Assembly (NCBI RefSeq): GCF_019393635.1
Contig: NC_057867.1
Location: 1,444,527-1,508,526, forward strand
DNA length: 64,000 nucleotides
Source: Dromiciops gliroides
Taxonomy: Eukaryota > Chordata > Mammalia > Microbiotheria > Microbiotheriidae
Reading direction: 5' to 3'
Position numbers and translations under genes: made by a program. Position 1 is the first letter of the stretch. The number at the start of each line of letters is the position of its first letter. Positions 12,609 through 25,225 of this stretch are shown in pieces. The notes below the pieces were generated by a model that worked only from the letters and a program-made list of their open reading frames with translations, did not search any database and was not told where the DNA came from.

Positions 12609-15600
12609 GTCCTTATGGGGATGAGGTTGGAGATTTTGTGACTTCAGACACAAATGGGCTGGGGAGGGATGGGAAGGAGGTGCTGAGAGGGCCATGCAGA
12701 TAGAAGAAAATGAAGAGTTACAGGAGAGACTGATGGTGGGGCCTGCAGGAAGGAGGGGAGGGGGCTGAAGAATGGAGCAATTGGCAGCTATCAGTTGGCT
12801 CTTGTCCTGAGATGAGAAGAGCGGACATCTCCACACATTGGCTGGCCAAGTCAGGAGCCCAAAGAAGTCCAACGGTGCATTGTGCATTGAATTGGAATCC
12901 ACTTCTTGTGAAGAAGTCCAGGAGGGGGAGGGCTGGCTAGAGAAGCATTTACATGACAAACTCTTGGGGGCTCCAAATGAATCAGTGCAAAGCATTTGGG
13001 AAATGAGCGGATGTGCTTGTTTCACCCTGATTACTGGGCTAGAGAGTGGAGAGGACTGGACCTTCCTGGAATTTGAGGGAAATGGAAAAGATGTCCAGCC
13101 CAGTTCTCATTCTTCAGCCCATTCTGCCCAACCATTGAACACTGTGAACTTGAGAGAAGGGACCGTTTCTGGCTCAACACAGTGTCTGACCTCTAGGACG
13201 TGTGTCAAGTCGTTGACTTGATGAGTTTAACTGTCACACCTGAGGGGAAAGGAATGGCCCCAGCCCAGAATGTCCATCTCCTAACGATGCTTTACAGCCA
13301 GCAGATCTGTCAGGAAGGCTAGGAATGGCAGGAGCCACTGGGGATTGAGTTGGGAACTACCATAGCCCAACACATCTCATGGGGCAGGCAGCAAGCACTC
13401 CAGAGGATTCACCACCTTCCTCTTTTTATTTTAAAAAGCCCCATTGCTGATGGCTGCTGGAGCTATTTCAGTTTCCCCCTTCCCAGGGATTTGAGGGGAG
13501 CAATTGGTGAAAGGGAATGGCAGAAGCATCATCTTGGAGAACTCATCTTTTTCACATCTCTTCCAAATATATCCATTATAGTTTCTGGAACAAAGGTGCT
13601 ACAAAAGACACCTCCATTTGGGCTAAGATGAGTATTATCTATGGAAGAGTTTGGAAATGAACCAATCTTGGCAGTGTGGAGGCAGGAAGCCAACACCCAA
13701 ATAATTAGTAGGCACTCCAGTATCGCAAGAGAGTTCTTGTCATCCCATTAGCAGTCAGTGAGCATCAGCTACTTGTGCTAGGCACAAAGGTAAAAAAGAA
13801 GCAGGCCCTTGAAGAACCTCCACCTTTTGGAAGGAAATAACATGTATAGTAACAAGGACAATGTGGATAATTGGAACAGAGAACAGGAAAGTTTACCTGA
13901 AGAAGCATAAAATAAAATACCTGTGGTTACAAAGGCAATGGATTCTATTGAAATGGGAGGGAAAAGCAAACAAACTAGGAGTTTCCAGATCCCAGGTTAA
14001 GGCCCAGGGCCCTTGGGCTGAGCTTTGAAGAAAGTCAGGGATTCCCAGAGGTGGATGTGAGGAGAGAGTGTTTTGGGGCATGGAGAATTGTGTGTGTTGG
14101 GAACGGCAAGGAGGCCAATTTGACTGGAAAGTAGAATATGTGAAGGCGGCTAATTAAACCTGGAAAACCACACAGAGAAAGCAGCGGAGTTTACTGGTGT
14201 CTTGTGGGGCTCCTACTGTGGTGGTGGTGACATGGTTAGACTCTTAGGAAGGTCGTATCGGCAGCTGAGTGGAGGCTGGATTGGAATTAGGGGGAGCCAC
14301 TGCAAGAGTGCAGGCAAGCAAGTATTAGGGTTGTTTAACCTGGAGAAGGGAAGGCTCTGGGTGGGGGAACATGAGAGCTGTCATGTGAGAGGTGGCTTGA
14401 ACTAGGAGTAAGATAGGCAGTGGGGAGGGTTGACCTGTGCACTCTCCCCTGCGGGTACTCTGTTCTCTCCGCTATCTGGCAAACCCCAGCTTCTCAGTGT
14501 CTTTCTTTGCAGGATCATCACCCGTGTCCTTCCCCCTTTTTGTGGATGATTCCCTTGGTCTCTCCCTTTCCTTATTTCTCTCCCTCCCTTTCCCCCTCTT
14601 CCCTCCTCTTCCCCGCTCCCTCCCTCCCTCTCTATCTCTGTCTCTCTGTCTCTGTGTCTGTGTCTCTCTCCTCCTGTCCTTTGTCTTTTTCTGTGATCGA
14701 CATTCTCCTGCACTTACCAGTCTTGGGCTTTAATACTTTAAGGATTTGGGATTTCATCTGGGTAGTCACTGCCCCCAGTGATGCCAAGAGCAGCCCTTCT
14801 CTCCTTTACTCATCAGTCTTTTCAATTGCTGCAGCCAAAGACATTTTCTACTTGGTGCCTATTAACTAAACTGGCCCTCAGAAGAGAGAAAGAGGGGATC
14901 CCATGGCTGATCTCTTCCCAGCCCAGTAGCAACCACCTAAGCATGCATCCCACTGGAGAACTGCAAAGATTCCTTACCCTCGAGGACATGACACAAAGAA
15001 ATGCATTGGTCATTTGGGGAGAGGAAGATCAAAGTTTGGAAATACAGACATTGGGAAGAATGGCATTGTAGTATCCTACAGGGGTCCTTCCCTGGGCAAA
15101 GCTATGGAGGTAGAGTGAATGCCACATTCAAGGAGGCCAATCTGGATGGAACATGGAGTTTGTGAAGGGGACCAGTAGGAAACACCTTGACTTTGCAGGG
15201 ACTTAAATGCCAGACCAAAGGAATTTCTATTTAGCCTCAGAAAGAATAAGATAGTCATCACTAAGAGTCCATACAATGAAGTCAACGAAGGGCTTTGAGA
15301 AGGAGTGTGTCAGGGTCAGATCTGCTTGGTCCTTGTGACAATGGGCCTTTAAGAAGATTGGGTGGAAGATAGATTGGAGAGAAGAGAGACTGGCTGTATC
15401 ACTACTGTGAAGCAGTGATGAGGGACTGGACTAGGTGTAGGTAGAAAGAAGAGGATGGATATGAGAAGTGTTGTGGGGGTGGAATAAATAGGTCCTGGAA
15501 TCTGATTGGCTTGTGGTGGGGGCGAGAAAAAGGTAACAGATCTGGGTAACTGAGTAATAGAAAAGTGAAGTTTGGGGGGTTAAGATGGAAGCCAGCAGCT

Positions 15601-15865
15601 CAGAACCCTTGTGTTGGTAGGAGCCCCACAAGACACCAAGTCTGACCCATGCCTGAAAAGGCACCCTCTGGTTAGGCAAGAAGTGGTTATCCAATTTCTG
15701 TCCACACTTCTTACCACTCAGACACTCAAAGATGCGATTGGGTCCTTGTGGGGCATCATCATCTTGAAGTCCTTCACTATTTCCAGTCAGCTTCCTCTAG
15801 ATGCTCCCTAGCTAATCCCCATCCTTTTCATTCAGAATTCACACAGCCATTTTTTTCTGACTCCT
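12609..15865. other. Intergenic, scattered ancient repeat relics
   Basis: 13740-13930 (gtgctaggcacaaaggtaaa) resembles an old L2/CR1-related repeat. 14240-14400 and 15090-15440 resemble an old mammalian repeat with aggaggccaatctggatgg and gcagtgatgagggactgg blocks. 14570-14690 is pyrimidine-rich low complexity. No gene was recognised. Confidence 0.4.
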
Positions 15866-15886
15866 CTGCTTTATTTGCATAGCCTT

Positions 15887-15954
15887 CTTTTTTTGTTGTT
15901 GTTGTTGAGGCAATTAGGGTTAAGTGACTTGCCCAGGGTCACACAGCTAGTAAG
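15887..15954 (-). mobile_element. 5'-truncated WSINE with target duplication
   Basis: Only the 3' part remains (gttgttgaggcaattagggt to cacacagctagtaag). ttgcatagccttct flanks it on both sides, so it inserted already truncated. Confidence 0.85.
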
Positions 15955-16347
15955 TTGCATAGCCTTCTAAGACCTAGGGCCATATGGACAACACGGTGAG
16001 TCATGAGAGTAGGCATTCCAAAATCCCAAGGAGGTTAGTCTGAAAGATTTGCAGGATTTCGAGTTAGAAAGATTTTTGTTGGAATTCCTGGTGATGAAGA
16101 TTTTTATTTTGAAATACTCACAAGTCATCATTTGAATTATTCATTCCAGAATTTTGATGGACATTAACATCATTTATAAATTTATGGTTAGTAGAATCCA
16201 CTAACCCATTTTGAAAATGTTAACAATGGGATGGCAAAAGGAATAGCTAAGCTCTCTTCCACATTTCTTTCACAAAGATCTAGAAAATGCACCATAACAA
16301 GGGTTACAAAAAAATAAGCTAAAATGATTTTTAAAACCAAATGAGAG

Positions 16348-16520
16348 TGGGGGCATCTAGGTGATGCAGTGGATAAAGCACCGGCCCTGGATTCAGGAGG
16401 AGCTGAGTTCAAATCCAGCCTCAGACACTTGACACTTACTAGCTGTGTGACCCTGGGCAAGTCACTTAACCCCCATTGCCTGCAAAAAACCCAAAAAACC
16501 CAAAAAACCCCCAAAACCAA
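16348..16520 (+). mobile_element. WSINE
   Basis: Full length with tail caaaaaacccaaaaaaccc. The target duplication aaaccaaatgagag is present on both sides. Confidence 0.92.
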
Positions 16521-16707
16521 AAACCAAATGAGAGGTGTGAGCAACAAGATGGTGGACTAGACATTTTCTCAAACAGAAATTATGTGCCAAAGAGAAAACA
16601 ACTTTGGCTATTTCCATTGTCTATGTATGATAGCAAGAAGGCAAAAAACCCTCCTCAGACCCTTGAACTGATGCTTACTGACCTTGAGCTCACTCAATCC
16701 CCCTCTC

Positions 16708-16756
16708 CACTTCACTTCACTTCACTTCACTTCACTTCACTTCACTTCACTTCACT
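16708..16756 (+). repeat. (TTCAC)n pentanucleotide
   Basis: About 9-10 perfect ttcac units within the L1 5' region. Confidence 0.95.
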
Positions 16757-17055
16757 GGGAGGTGAGTGCTGTGGAGACCCTGGCTTCAGGCTGCAGAAGT
16801 TTGCTTGGGCCCTGACAACCAGCTTGACCATAGCTCTTCAGGAGCAATAATCCTGCAACCCGAAAGCACTGGTGCTGCAAAGTTCTGAACTGCTGGTGTG
16901 TGTGTGTACCTGAGGGAAAGAGCCTGGCATCCAGTTGGGGCTAGTTCTGACAACCTCAAAGTCAGTTGGGACATAGACTACTGAACTGTGAATTGCACAG
17001 AGTGGGAAAAGGCTGAGAAATGCAGCCTTGGGATTTCTTTGAGATCCAATACCCA

Positions 17056-17194
17056 GGGGGCAGCTAGGTGGCACAGTGGATAAAGCACTGGCCCTGGATT
17101 CAGGAGGACCTGAGTTCAAGTCTGACCTCAGACACTTGACATGTACTACCTGTGTCACCCTAGGCAAGTCACTTAACCCTCGCTACCCCCCAAA
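17056..17194 (+). mobile_element. WSINE
   Basis: Full length. The target duplication gagatccaatacccag lies at 17041-17056 and again just after the tail. Confidence 0.92.
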
Positions 17195-17535
17195 AGAGAT
17201 CCAATACCCAGGGAAATCATAACCAGGACTGAGGAAGTGAGTGATAAGGAAAATGAGGAAGAAAAGACTGAAAGTATCAAAGATTTCAGGACAAAGAAAA
17301 CTCAAAGACCTTGAATATAAATAAATGAATATAAATAGATAAATCAACAGGAAAAACAGTAACAACAGAAGGAAATATGGTCTCCAGATCTAGTACAAGT
17401 TTAGGCATCTGTGAATAAATACTGCAAAACAAAGGAAAATAATCCAACACGTAGTATGACAGGGGACCCTGTGCAATCTTAGAAGAACATGGAATCACAA
17501 CACACTGCTCCTGAGTGGTTCAAAAAAGAAATGAG

Positions 17536-17653
17536 AGGGGCAGCTAGGTGGCACAGTGTTCAAATCTGGCCTCAGACACTTGACATTTACTAGCTGTGTG
17601 ACCCTGGACAAGTCGCTTAACCCTTATTGCCCTGCCAAAAAAAAGGAAAAAAA
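17536..17653 (+). mobile_element. WSINE with internal deletion
   Basis: Head ggggcagctaggtggcacag joins directly to tgttcaaatctggcc, dropping about 35 bp of the usual body. The tail is A-rich. Confidence 0.85.
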
Positions 17654-18130
17654 ATGAAATGATAATTATGAGAACAGAATCTATGTCTTGCACAGCAAAA
17701 ATAATGAACAGAATAGAAAAACTAGAATCCACAATGCAAGCCTCACCAAAGAAACAAAAGAGAACAATAGTTTGAGGACAGTCTAGAAAAAGAGAAGCAA
17801 AACTAAGTAATACTAAAAGAAAATATGCTCACTATGCAAGCGAAATATACTGAACTCAGAGGCAGTATGGGCAGAGAGAACCTAAGGATGATAGGTCTCT
17901 CAGAAGAACATGACAGGACAAAAACCATTAATACCATAATGAAAGAAAATCTGACAAGAACTGCCCAGAACTACTGAACGTAAAGCTGAATTCACAAATC
18001 ATCTTCAGATAAAACAACCCAGCACAAGACACATAGTGTTACATTCAACAGTTCAACTAAGAAACAACAAATTTGGCAGACTTTCAAATAGGCCATTTGA
18101 ATAACGCAAGACTATTTTGTACCCACTAGA

Positions 18131-18904
18131 AAATGTAGGAGGGGATGTAATAATGTCTTCTGAAGAGTAATGGAGCCCAAGATATAGCCCATGGTGACCT
18201 ACCCTGACCTACCATACAGGAAAAACATGGGAGGGTGGTTGTTGTTGTTGTTTGTCCTTCGTTTTCAAAGAGGACCATGACATAGGGACAAGGGAGGATA
18301 CTTGAAGCAGGGGACGGATAGAGGAGTACGTGATGTGCTGGAGTCAAATAAAGGACTAGTAACGAGGAGAAGGTGACCTCTGTGGTCTCATAAAGAGAAG
18401 AACCAACCAGAGAGTGGGTGAGGAGGGGAGGGGGATATTGAAAAGGGTGGTAAGGAAGAAGGCCTAACTTTGGAGGTGGGAGATGGTTCCACTGATGAAT
18501 GCTTCTATGGGTGAAGGGAGATGAGGACCTTACACTGGATGGAGCCTGGGGGATCTGGTGCTTAAAAGGTCTACTTGTCCTACTTTGGAACCCCAGGGGA
18601 GAGTGACCCCTGTAAGAATGGGAAAGCATGGACACGGAGAAGATTTCCAGACGAATGTGGGGAGAGGTGCCATATCACGGAACACCTGCAATCATTGGCA
18701 AGGCAGTGGCAGAAAATAGCTAGAGGGGAGAGCCTTGAATTGATACCTTGGGAGCTTTGATTGTGTGAAAAATACAGAGAAAAGCAAGAAACGGTAAGGG
18801 ACATGAATCAGAGAATGAAGGTTTAGAGTAGGCAGAAAGAAAAGAGAGTAAGAGAAATCCTTTTTGGAATGGGGCACAAAAATGAAATAAAAAATTAATG
18901 AACA
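18131..18904. other. Unrecognised, with a Mar-1 tail remnant
   Basis: 18236-18285 (gttgttgttgtttgtccttc then gttttcaaagaggaccatga) is the antisense 3' end of a Mar-1-type SINE. The rest is purine-rich and unrecognised. Confidence 0.4.
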
Positions 18905-19045
18905 GGGGCAGCTAGGTGGCACAGTGGATAGAGCACCAGCCCTGGAGTCAGGAGGACCTGAGTTCAAATCTGACCTCAGATGATTGACACTTAATGGCTG
19001 TGTGACCCTGGGCAAGTCACTTAACCCCAATTGCCTCACCAAAAA
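18905..19045 (+). mobile_element. WSINE
   Basis: Full length. Flanking duplication attaatgaacag. Confidence 0.92.
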
Positions 19046-19062
19046 AAAAAATTAATGAACAG

Positions 19063-20800
19063 GACTAGCTGAAGGGGAGGAGAGGAAGGAAGAATTAACT
19101 AGAGGAAAAAAGAGGGGGAAGAAATGTATAACCAGTTAAAAGCAGGAGAAAAAAAATGAACCAATAAACAAAACCCTAAAGGGAAAGGGGTAACAGATGA
19201 GAAGAGAGGATCAGGGATGAGGGGAAGAGAGTCAGTGAAAACAGGACCACTTAAAAATTAAAGTAATTGAAGGAACATAATACTGTGTTTATAGCAGAAG
19301 AGGAGAAAAAACATAATTTGGAAAAACCCTCCAATTTTAGAGACAGATGGAGGAAAAAATAAACCTAACTCTTATAACTTTAAAATTGAATGTATTAAAC
19401 AGTCCAGTAAATCAAAGAAGTGTGACAGATTGGATAAGAAAACAAAACCCTACAATCTGTTGCTCACAAGAAACACATTTTAAAAAAGAAAGACATACAC
19501 AAAATAAAACTGAGAGGATGAAATTTTCTTTTTACTATGAATCAAGCAAATCCTAAAAATCAGGAGTTGCCATCATGCTATCAGACAAAACAAAAATAAA
19601 TATTAAAAAATGAAAAGGGGGGCAGCTAGGTGGCACAGTGGATAGAGCACCAGCCCTGGATTCAGGAGGACCTGAGTTCAAATCTGGCCTCAGACACTTG
19701 ACACTAGCTGTGTGACCCTGGGCAAGTCACTTAACCCCAATTGCCTCACCAAAAAATAAAAATAAAAAAAATGAAAAGGGATAAACAAGAAAACTACATT
19801 ATGCTGAAAGGAACCATAGATAACTAATCAGTATCAGTAATGAGCTAATTATATGCTGCAAATGACTTAGCATCCAAATTAATAAAGAAAACATTATCTG
19901 AGCTCAAGAAGACATAGACAGTAGCACAATAATGACAGGAGATCTCAATATCCTTCTATCAGTTTTGGATAAGTGTAATAGGGGAAAATATGGAACTGAA
20001 CAGATTTCTGGGAAAAAACCTAGACTTATGGCATTTTCTAAAAGAAACAGGGAAAGAACATACACATTTCTCTGTACCACATGGAGCTTTGACAAAAAAA
20101 CCCAACCATTTACTAGGGCACAGAGATATTGCAAACAAATGTAAAAAGGCAGAAATAGTTCATATGTTCTTTATAGACCATAATGCAATAAAAATAGAAA
20201 TTAGTTCATAGACCACAAACAAAAGATACAGACCCAAATGGAGACTTAACAGTGAAATACTAAATAATGAGTGAGTAAAAGAATAAATCATAGAAACAAT
20301 TAATAACTATGTAAAATAAAATTATAATGATGAAACTACCAAAATTACCAAAATTTCTGGGATGGAGCTAAAGCAGTCCTTATGGAAAAAGTCATATCCT
20401 TATGATCACACATTAACCAAATAGAAAAAGAGAGGATTAATGAACTGAATATGCATTTTTAAAAATTGGAAAATGAACAAAGAAACAAAATGAAATAAGT
20501 GAAAGAGGGAGTATTGAAAATTAGAGGGAAATAGACCAATTGGAAACAAAAAACTCCATAGAAATGATAAATAAAACTAAGAGATGATTTTTGTAAAGAC
20601 TAATAAAATTGATAGACCCTTAGCTAATTTGTTTAAAGAGAATAAAAAAATCACATCAATAAAATAGTAAATGAACAAAGTGAAATCATAGCAAAACCAG
20701 AAGAAATAAAAAGAACAATCAGAACATATATGCTAACAAAACTGAAAACACCAAAGAGAGAAATACCTCCAAAAATATAACTGTATTGTATTGATAAGTT
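19063..20800 (+). mobile_element. L1 LINE, ORF2 endonuclease and downstream region
   Basis: The frame near 19386-19500 keeps the L1 endonuclease signature (NSPVNQRSVTDWIRKQNPTI then CCSQETHFKK), and 19932-19970 keeps a GDLN block (L1 GDFN). Later sequence matches the region leading to the reverse transcriptase. Decayed. A WSINE is inserted at 19618-19766. Confidence 0.7.
19618..19766 (+). mobile_element. WSINE
   Basis: Full length apart from a 6-bp gap (cttgacactagctg). Duplication aaatgaaaaggg on both sides. Confidence 0.92.
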
Positions 20801-22222
20801 ATGTTGACTTTTTTTTCCTCTTTAAGATGTATATTATTTGTCATATAGGATGGCTCTCTGGGAGAGGGAGGGAGAAGGATACATGGGATATATGGTAAAA
20901 CAAAAAACTGAAAATAGCAATTAAAACTTATTTTAAAAAATGAAAGTAGTATAGGAAAACTGGGAATAGAAATGAGACCTATATATTCCTATATGAAAAT
21001 TTGGAAAATGTATAAATATGTATATTCTTATATATATGAAAATTTGGAAAGAGAATTAACATGTTGGAACAAGAGAAACCAAGAAAAAACTCCCTTAAAA
21101 TTAGAATTGACTAAATAGAAGCAGACAAGAAGAAATATCAAAACAAAGTCAAAAGATTGAAAAAAATAGAAGATTTAAGGTATCTTGTAGCTAAAGCAAC
21201 TGACTGGAAAACATATTAAGGGGAGATTATTTCAGAACCATCAGACTACCTGAAAGCCATGATGAAAAAAGAGCCTAAATATCGCATTTCTTTTTTAAAA
21301 AAATTAAATCGTATTTTTGAAAATCAGCAAAAATATACCTTATCTTCCTCCCCCTTCTCCCTTCTGCCACTGCCCTGCCATTGAGAAAGAAAGACAAACA
21401 AAACCTTTGTTACAAACAAATTTCCACATCAACTGTGTCCCAAAATGTTTTGTCTCATCCTGTATTGTGAGTCCTTCACCTCTCTTTCAGAAGGTAGATA
21501 AGGTTCACTATGCAAACAAGAGAGAAGGGATGAGAAGAATGGCTGACACTTGAACCTCACTTTCATCTGAACTTATCAAAGGAGATAAGAATACAAACAT
21601 AATTAAAGAAATCCATTTCACTCAATGGGGAAATAGAGGGGAAAAGGCTAAGGGAAAGAGAGAGAATAAGAGGGAGAATAGATCGAGGGACTGAATAGTT
21701 TTAAGGAAAACGAATTCTTTAAGAGAGAACTAGAAACAAGGAGAAGGAAAAGTATAATAAAATAAGATGGAAGAGAATAAAAAATTAGCAACCACAACTG
21801 TGAATGTGAATGAAAAGAATGCGAATGTAAAATGGAAGAAGACAGAACAGAATGGATTAGAAAGCAGAATACAGCAATATGTTGTTTGCAAGAAGCATGT
21901 TTAAAACATAAAGATTTATACACAGTTAAAATAAGGGTCTGGAGCAAAATATGCTTCTGCTGAAGTAAAAAAGGAAGGGGTTGCAATCAGCAAAAATAGA
22001 CTTAATTAAACGAAACAGGCAGGGAAACTACATTTTTCTGAAAGCAAATGAATGAAATGATGAAAGACAATGAATCCATACCATCTAAATTCTTAAAGGA
22101 AAAGCTAAATGAGCTATAAGAGGAAATAGACAATAAAACTATAACAGTGAGGAACTCAACTTACCACTCTTAAACAATATTACCAAAAATATCCAAAAAA
22201 GAAGTGAAGGACATGAATAGAA

Positions 22223-22387
22223 TTTTTTTGGTTTTTTGTTTTTGTTTTGGTGAGGCATTTGGGGTTAAGTGACTTGCCCAGGGTCACACAGCTAGTAGGT
22301 GTCAAGTGTCTGAATCTGGATTGGAACTCAGGTCCTCCTGAATCCAGGGCGGGTGCTCTATCCACTGCACCACCCAGCTGCCCCCCC
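22223..22387 (-). mobile_element. WSINE
   Basis: Reverse-oriented, ending cacccagctgccccccc. Target duplication catgaatagaa on both sides. Confidence 0.9.
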
Positions 22388-22435
22388 CATGAATAGAAGT
22401 TTACAAAAATTAGATATCACAGACCTCTGTAGAAT

Positions 22436-22439
<4 letters not shown>

Positions 22440-22496
<57 letters not shown>

Positions 22497-22630
22497 CCTT
22501 AGGGCCATGAAGGTTAAGTGACTTGCCTAGGGTCACACAGCTAATGTCAAGTGTCTGAGGCTGGATTTGAACTCAGGCCCTCCTGAATCCAAGGCCAGTG
22601 CTTTATCCACTGCACCACCTAGCTGACCCC
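22440..22630 (-). mobile_element. WSINE with (TA)n in its tail
   Basis: The poly-T tail is extended by a TA repeat (22445-22480). The body ends cacctagctgacccc. agacctctgtagaatat flanks both ends, so the TA run expanded from the SINE tail. Confidence 0.9.
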
Positions 22631-22719
22631 AGACCTCTGTAGAATATTGAATGGAATAGAAATTAATATATCTATTGCTTATGTATGACCCCTATACAAA
22701 AATTGACCAAATATTAGGG

Positions 22720-22925
22720 CAGGGTTTGGCAATGTATGGCCCACAGGTCAAATATGGTCCACCACTTGTTTTTGTATAACCCATGAATTACAAATGTTTT
22801 TTTTTTTACATTTTAAAACAAAGTTTTATTGCATTTTAAAATGTAAAAAAACCATTGTTACCTTGTGGGCTGCACAAAAATAGGCATGCAGGATAGATTT
22901 GGTCTTTGGGCCATAGTTTGTTGAC
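22720..22925. mobile_element. hAT-like MITE relic
   Basis: cagggtttggcaatgtatgg ... ccatagtttgttgaca form imperfect terminal inverted repeats around an AT-rich centre with atttggtctttgggcc. Same general family type as the relic at 579-755. Confidence 0.55.
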
Positions 22926-23460
22926 ATAAAATCATAAAAGAATATAGAAAAAAGAATTGGTTATGGACCACAATGCAATAAACATAAATTTATAAATATT
23001 TATAAATATTTATAAAAAATGATGAGAAGAACCAGGAGAACATTTTATATAGTAACAGAAACATTGTGTGATGATCAACTGTGATAGACTTGGCTCTTCT
23101 CAGCAGTGCAATGATCCAAGACAATTCCAAAGAACTCATGATAGAAAATGTTCTCCACATCCAGAAAAAAGAGCTGTGGATTCTGAATGTAGATTGAACC
23201 ATACTGTTTCTATTTTTTTTTTTTGGAGTTTTTCCCTTTTTTTTCTGATTCTTCTTTCACAACATGGCTAATGCAGAAATATGTGTGATGTGATTGCACA
23301 TATATAACCTATATAGGATTGCTTTCTGTCTTGAGGAGGGGGGAGAGAAGGGAGAGAGGGAGAAAAATTTGGAACTAAAAATCTTATTAAAAATGTTGAA
23401 AACCATCTTTACATGTAACTGGAAAATAATAAAATACTTTTATGATTTAAAAAAAGGTAC
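22926..23460 (+). mobile_element. L1 LINE 3' end
   Basis: Has the marsupial L1 3' UTR signature: gtgatgatcaactgtgatag, cttctcagcagtgcaatgat, cctatataggattgctttct, and a terminal catgtaactggaaaataata. Confidence 0.8.
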
Positions 23461-23701
23461 AAAATGAGGAATACATTTTTGGATAGGGACAATTCAGGAA
23501 TTTGTTTTGTTTCACTATACATATTTATTACAAAAGTTTTGTTTTTATTTTTCAATGTATGGGGAGAAGTGAGATGAAGAAAAATAGATTTTTGTCAATT
23601 TAAAATATTAAATTTAATTATGTAAAAAAATAAAAGTCCACTGATGAAACAATTAAGAATTAACTGATCGCCAAAAAAAAAAGAAAAGAAAAAATCCTTC
23701 C

Positions 23702-23841
23702 AGGGCAGCTAGGTGGTGCAGTGGATAGAGTTCAAATCTGGCCTCAGACACTTAACACTTACTAGTTGTGTGACCCTGGGCAAATCACTTAACCCCAATT
23801 GCCTCACAAAAAAAAAAGGAAAAAAAAGAAAAAAAGAAGAA
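23702..23841 (+). mobile_element. WSINE with internal deletion
   Basis: gtgcagtggatagag joins directly to ttcaaatctggcc, a deletion similar to the copy at 17536. A-rich tail. Confidence 0.85.
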
Positions 23842-23851
23842 TTAACTGATG

Positions 23852-24000
23852 AGGGGGCAGCTAGGTGGCACAGGGATAAAGCACCGGCCCTGGATTCAAG
23901 AAGACCTGAGTTCAAATCTGACCTCAGACACTTGACACTTATTAGCTATATGACCCTGGGCAAGTCACTTAACCCTCATTGCCCCACCAAAATAAAAAAA
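23852..24000 (+). mobile_element. WSINE
   Basis: Full length. agaattaactgatga occurs before it and again after the tail. Confidence 0.9.
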
Positions 24001-24009
24001 AAGAAAAGA

Positions 24010-24190
24010 TAAGAAAAAAGAGAATTAACTGATGACCAAATAATCTTGAAAAATGAATGGGTCTGGCAAAGAATTGGAAATTGAGGGGATTCCCATCAAT
24101 TTGGGAATGGCTGAACAAGTTGTGGTATATGAATGTGATGGAATACTATTTTGCTATAAGATGTGATAAAGCAAATGGATTTCAGAAAAA
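24010..24190 (+). mobile_element. L1 ORF2 C-terminal fragment
   Basis: Encodes a decayed version of the ARNWKLRG...STGEWLDKLWYM and MEYY region of L1 ORF2. Confidence 0.65.
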
Positions 24191-25044
24191 ACTGGAAAGA
24201 CTGAAGAAGGTGGAGGAAAGGCAGTTATTTGCCTGAGCTTTCTCAAAGACCCCTCCAAATGCCTTCAAAGAATCCATAAGATAATTCCTGGAGCAGCAAA
24301 ACCCACAAAAGGACAGGGTGAAATAATTTTCCAGTCAAAGATGACTTAGAAGGTTGGCAGGAAAGGTCTGTTGTACTGGGTGAGAGTGAAGTGCAGCCCA
24401 GTGCAGTCCACACTGGCGCAGACCCAAACCCAGCACAGCCCCAGCCCCCAGAGAACCAGCCCTTGGGAGTCTCTGAATCAGTTGTGGCAGCAGCTGCTTC
24501 TGGAACTCAGCCCATGGAAGGTGAGGGGGTTGAGCAGTTGGCCAAGGGGAGATTACAGGGGTCTCTTTGCTGGTGCTGAGGCGGGACTCTGTTGTTTTGC
24601 CTGTGTTCACATTCAGGTCTCAGTCTTGGGTGGAGGTCCCAGGAGGGGGAAGAAGCACAAGCACACCAAAGTTTGCAACCACAGTGGAGGGTGATTCTAT
24701 TCTAGGTTCAAGGGCAGAGAATCAGACTTAAGGCTGCTTGCAGACCAGAGCACAGGCCAGGGGAGTGGTAAACATACCTCTCCTTAAATCATATCACCTT
24801 GGAAGAACTAAGGACCTACAAATTCCTAGAAGTATCTCTGAAAACAGCTGCTCAAACCCCCTGAAGCTTGGGACAGTGCTCTCTCCACACTGGAAGCAGT
24901 GCCCCACTTTAAAAAAGAGTTAAAAGTCAAGAAATAGGCTGGGAAAATGAGCAAACAGAAAAAAATACTGACCCTAGAAAGTTTGTTTTGTGACAAGGAA
25001 GATCAAAATAAAGCCTTTATGAGGAATCAAGAAACAATAAAATA

Positions 25045-25225
25045 GGGGCAGCTAGGTGGTGCAGTGGATAGAGCACTGGCCCTGGATTCAGGAGGACCTG
25101 AGTTCAAATCCGGCCTTAGACATTTGACACTTACTAGCTGTGTGACCCTGGGCAAGTTACTTAACCCCAATTGCCTCACCAAAAAAACCAAAAAAAAAAG
25201 AAAAAAAAAAGGAAAAAAAAGGAAA
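25045..25225 (+). mobile_element. WSINE in L1 ORF1
   Basis: Full length with a long A-rich tail. aagaaacaataaa occurs on both sides. Confidence 0.92.

Larger units (their letters stand above)
16535..18130 (+). mobile_element. L1 LINE, 5' UTR to ORF1 remnant
   Basis: Begins with an L1-like 5' leader (gcaacaagatggtggactag) and continues through decayed ORF1 (17220-18130, with cctaaggatgataggtctct, aacaagaactgcccagaact-type blocks). Two WSINEs sit inside, at 17056-17194 and 17536-17653. Confidence 0.6.
20801..22719 (+). mobile_element. Mixed L1 fragments
   Basis: 20990-21290 resembles L1 ORF1 (gaccatcagactacctgaaa-type block). 21560-22210 resembles a second L1 with ORF2 endonuclease motifs. 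The order is not that of one intact element, so at least two insertions are involved. 21300-21560 is unassigned. Confidence 0.5.

Noticed and set aside
22278-22312. tRNA gene suspected from tRNA-like boxes in the SINE
   Set aside because: The tRNA-related head is part of the SINE. There is no cloverleaf with a proper anticodon arm.
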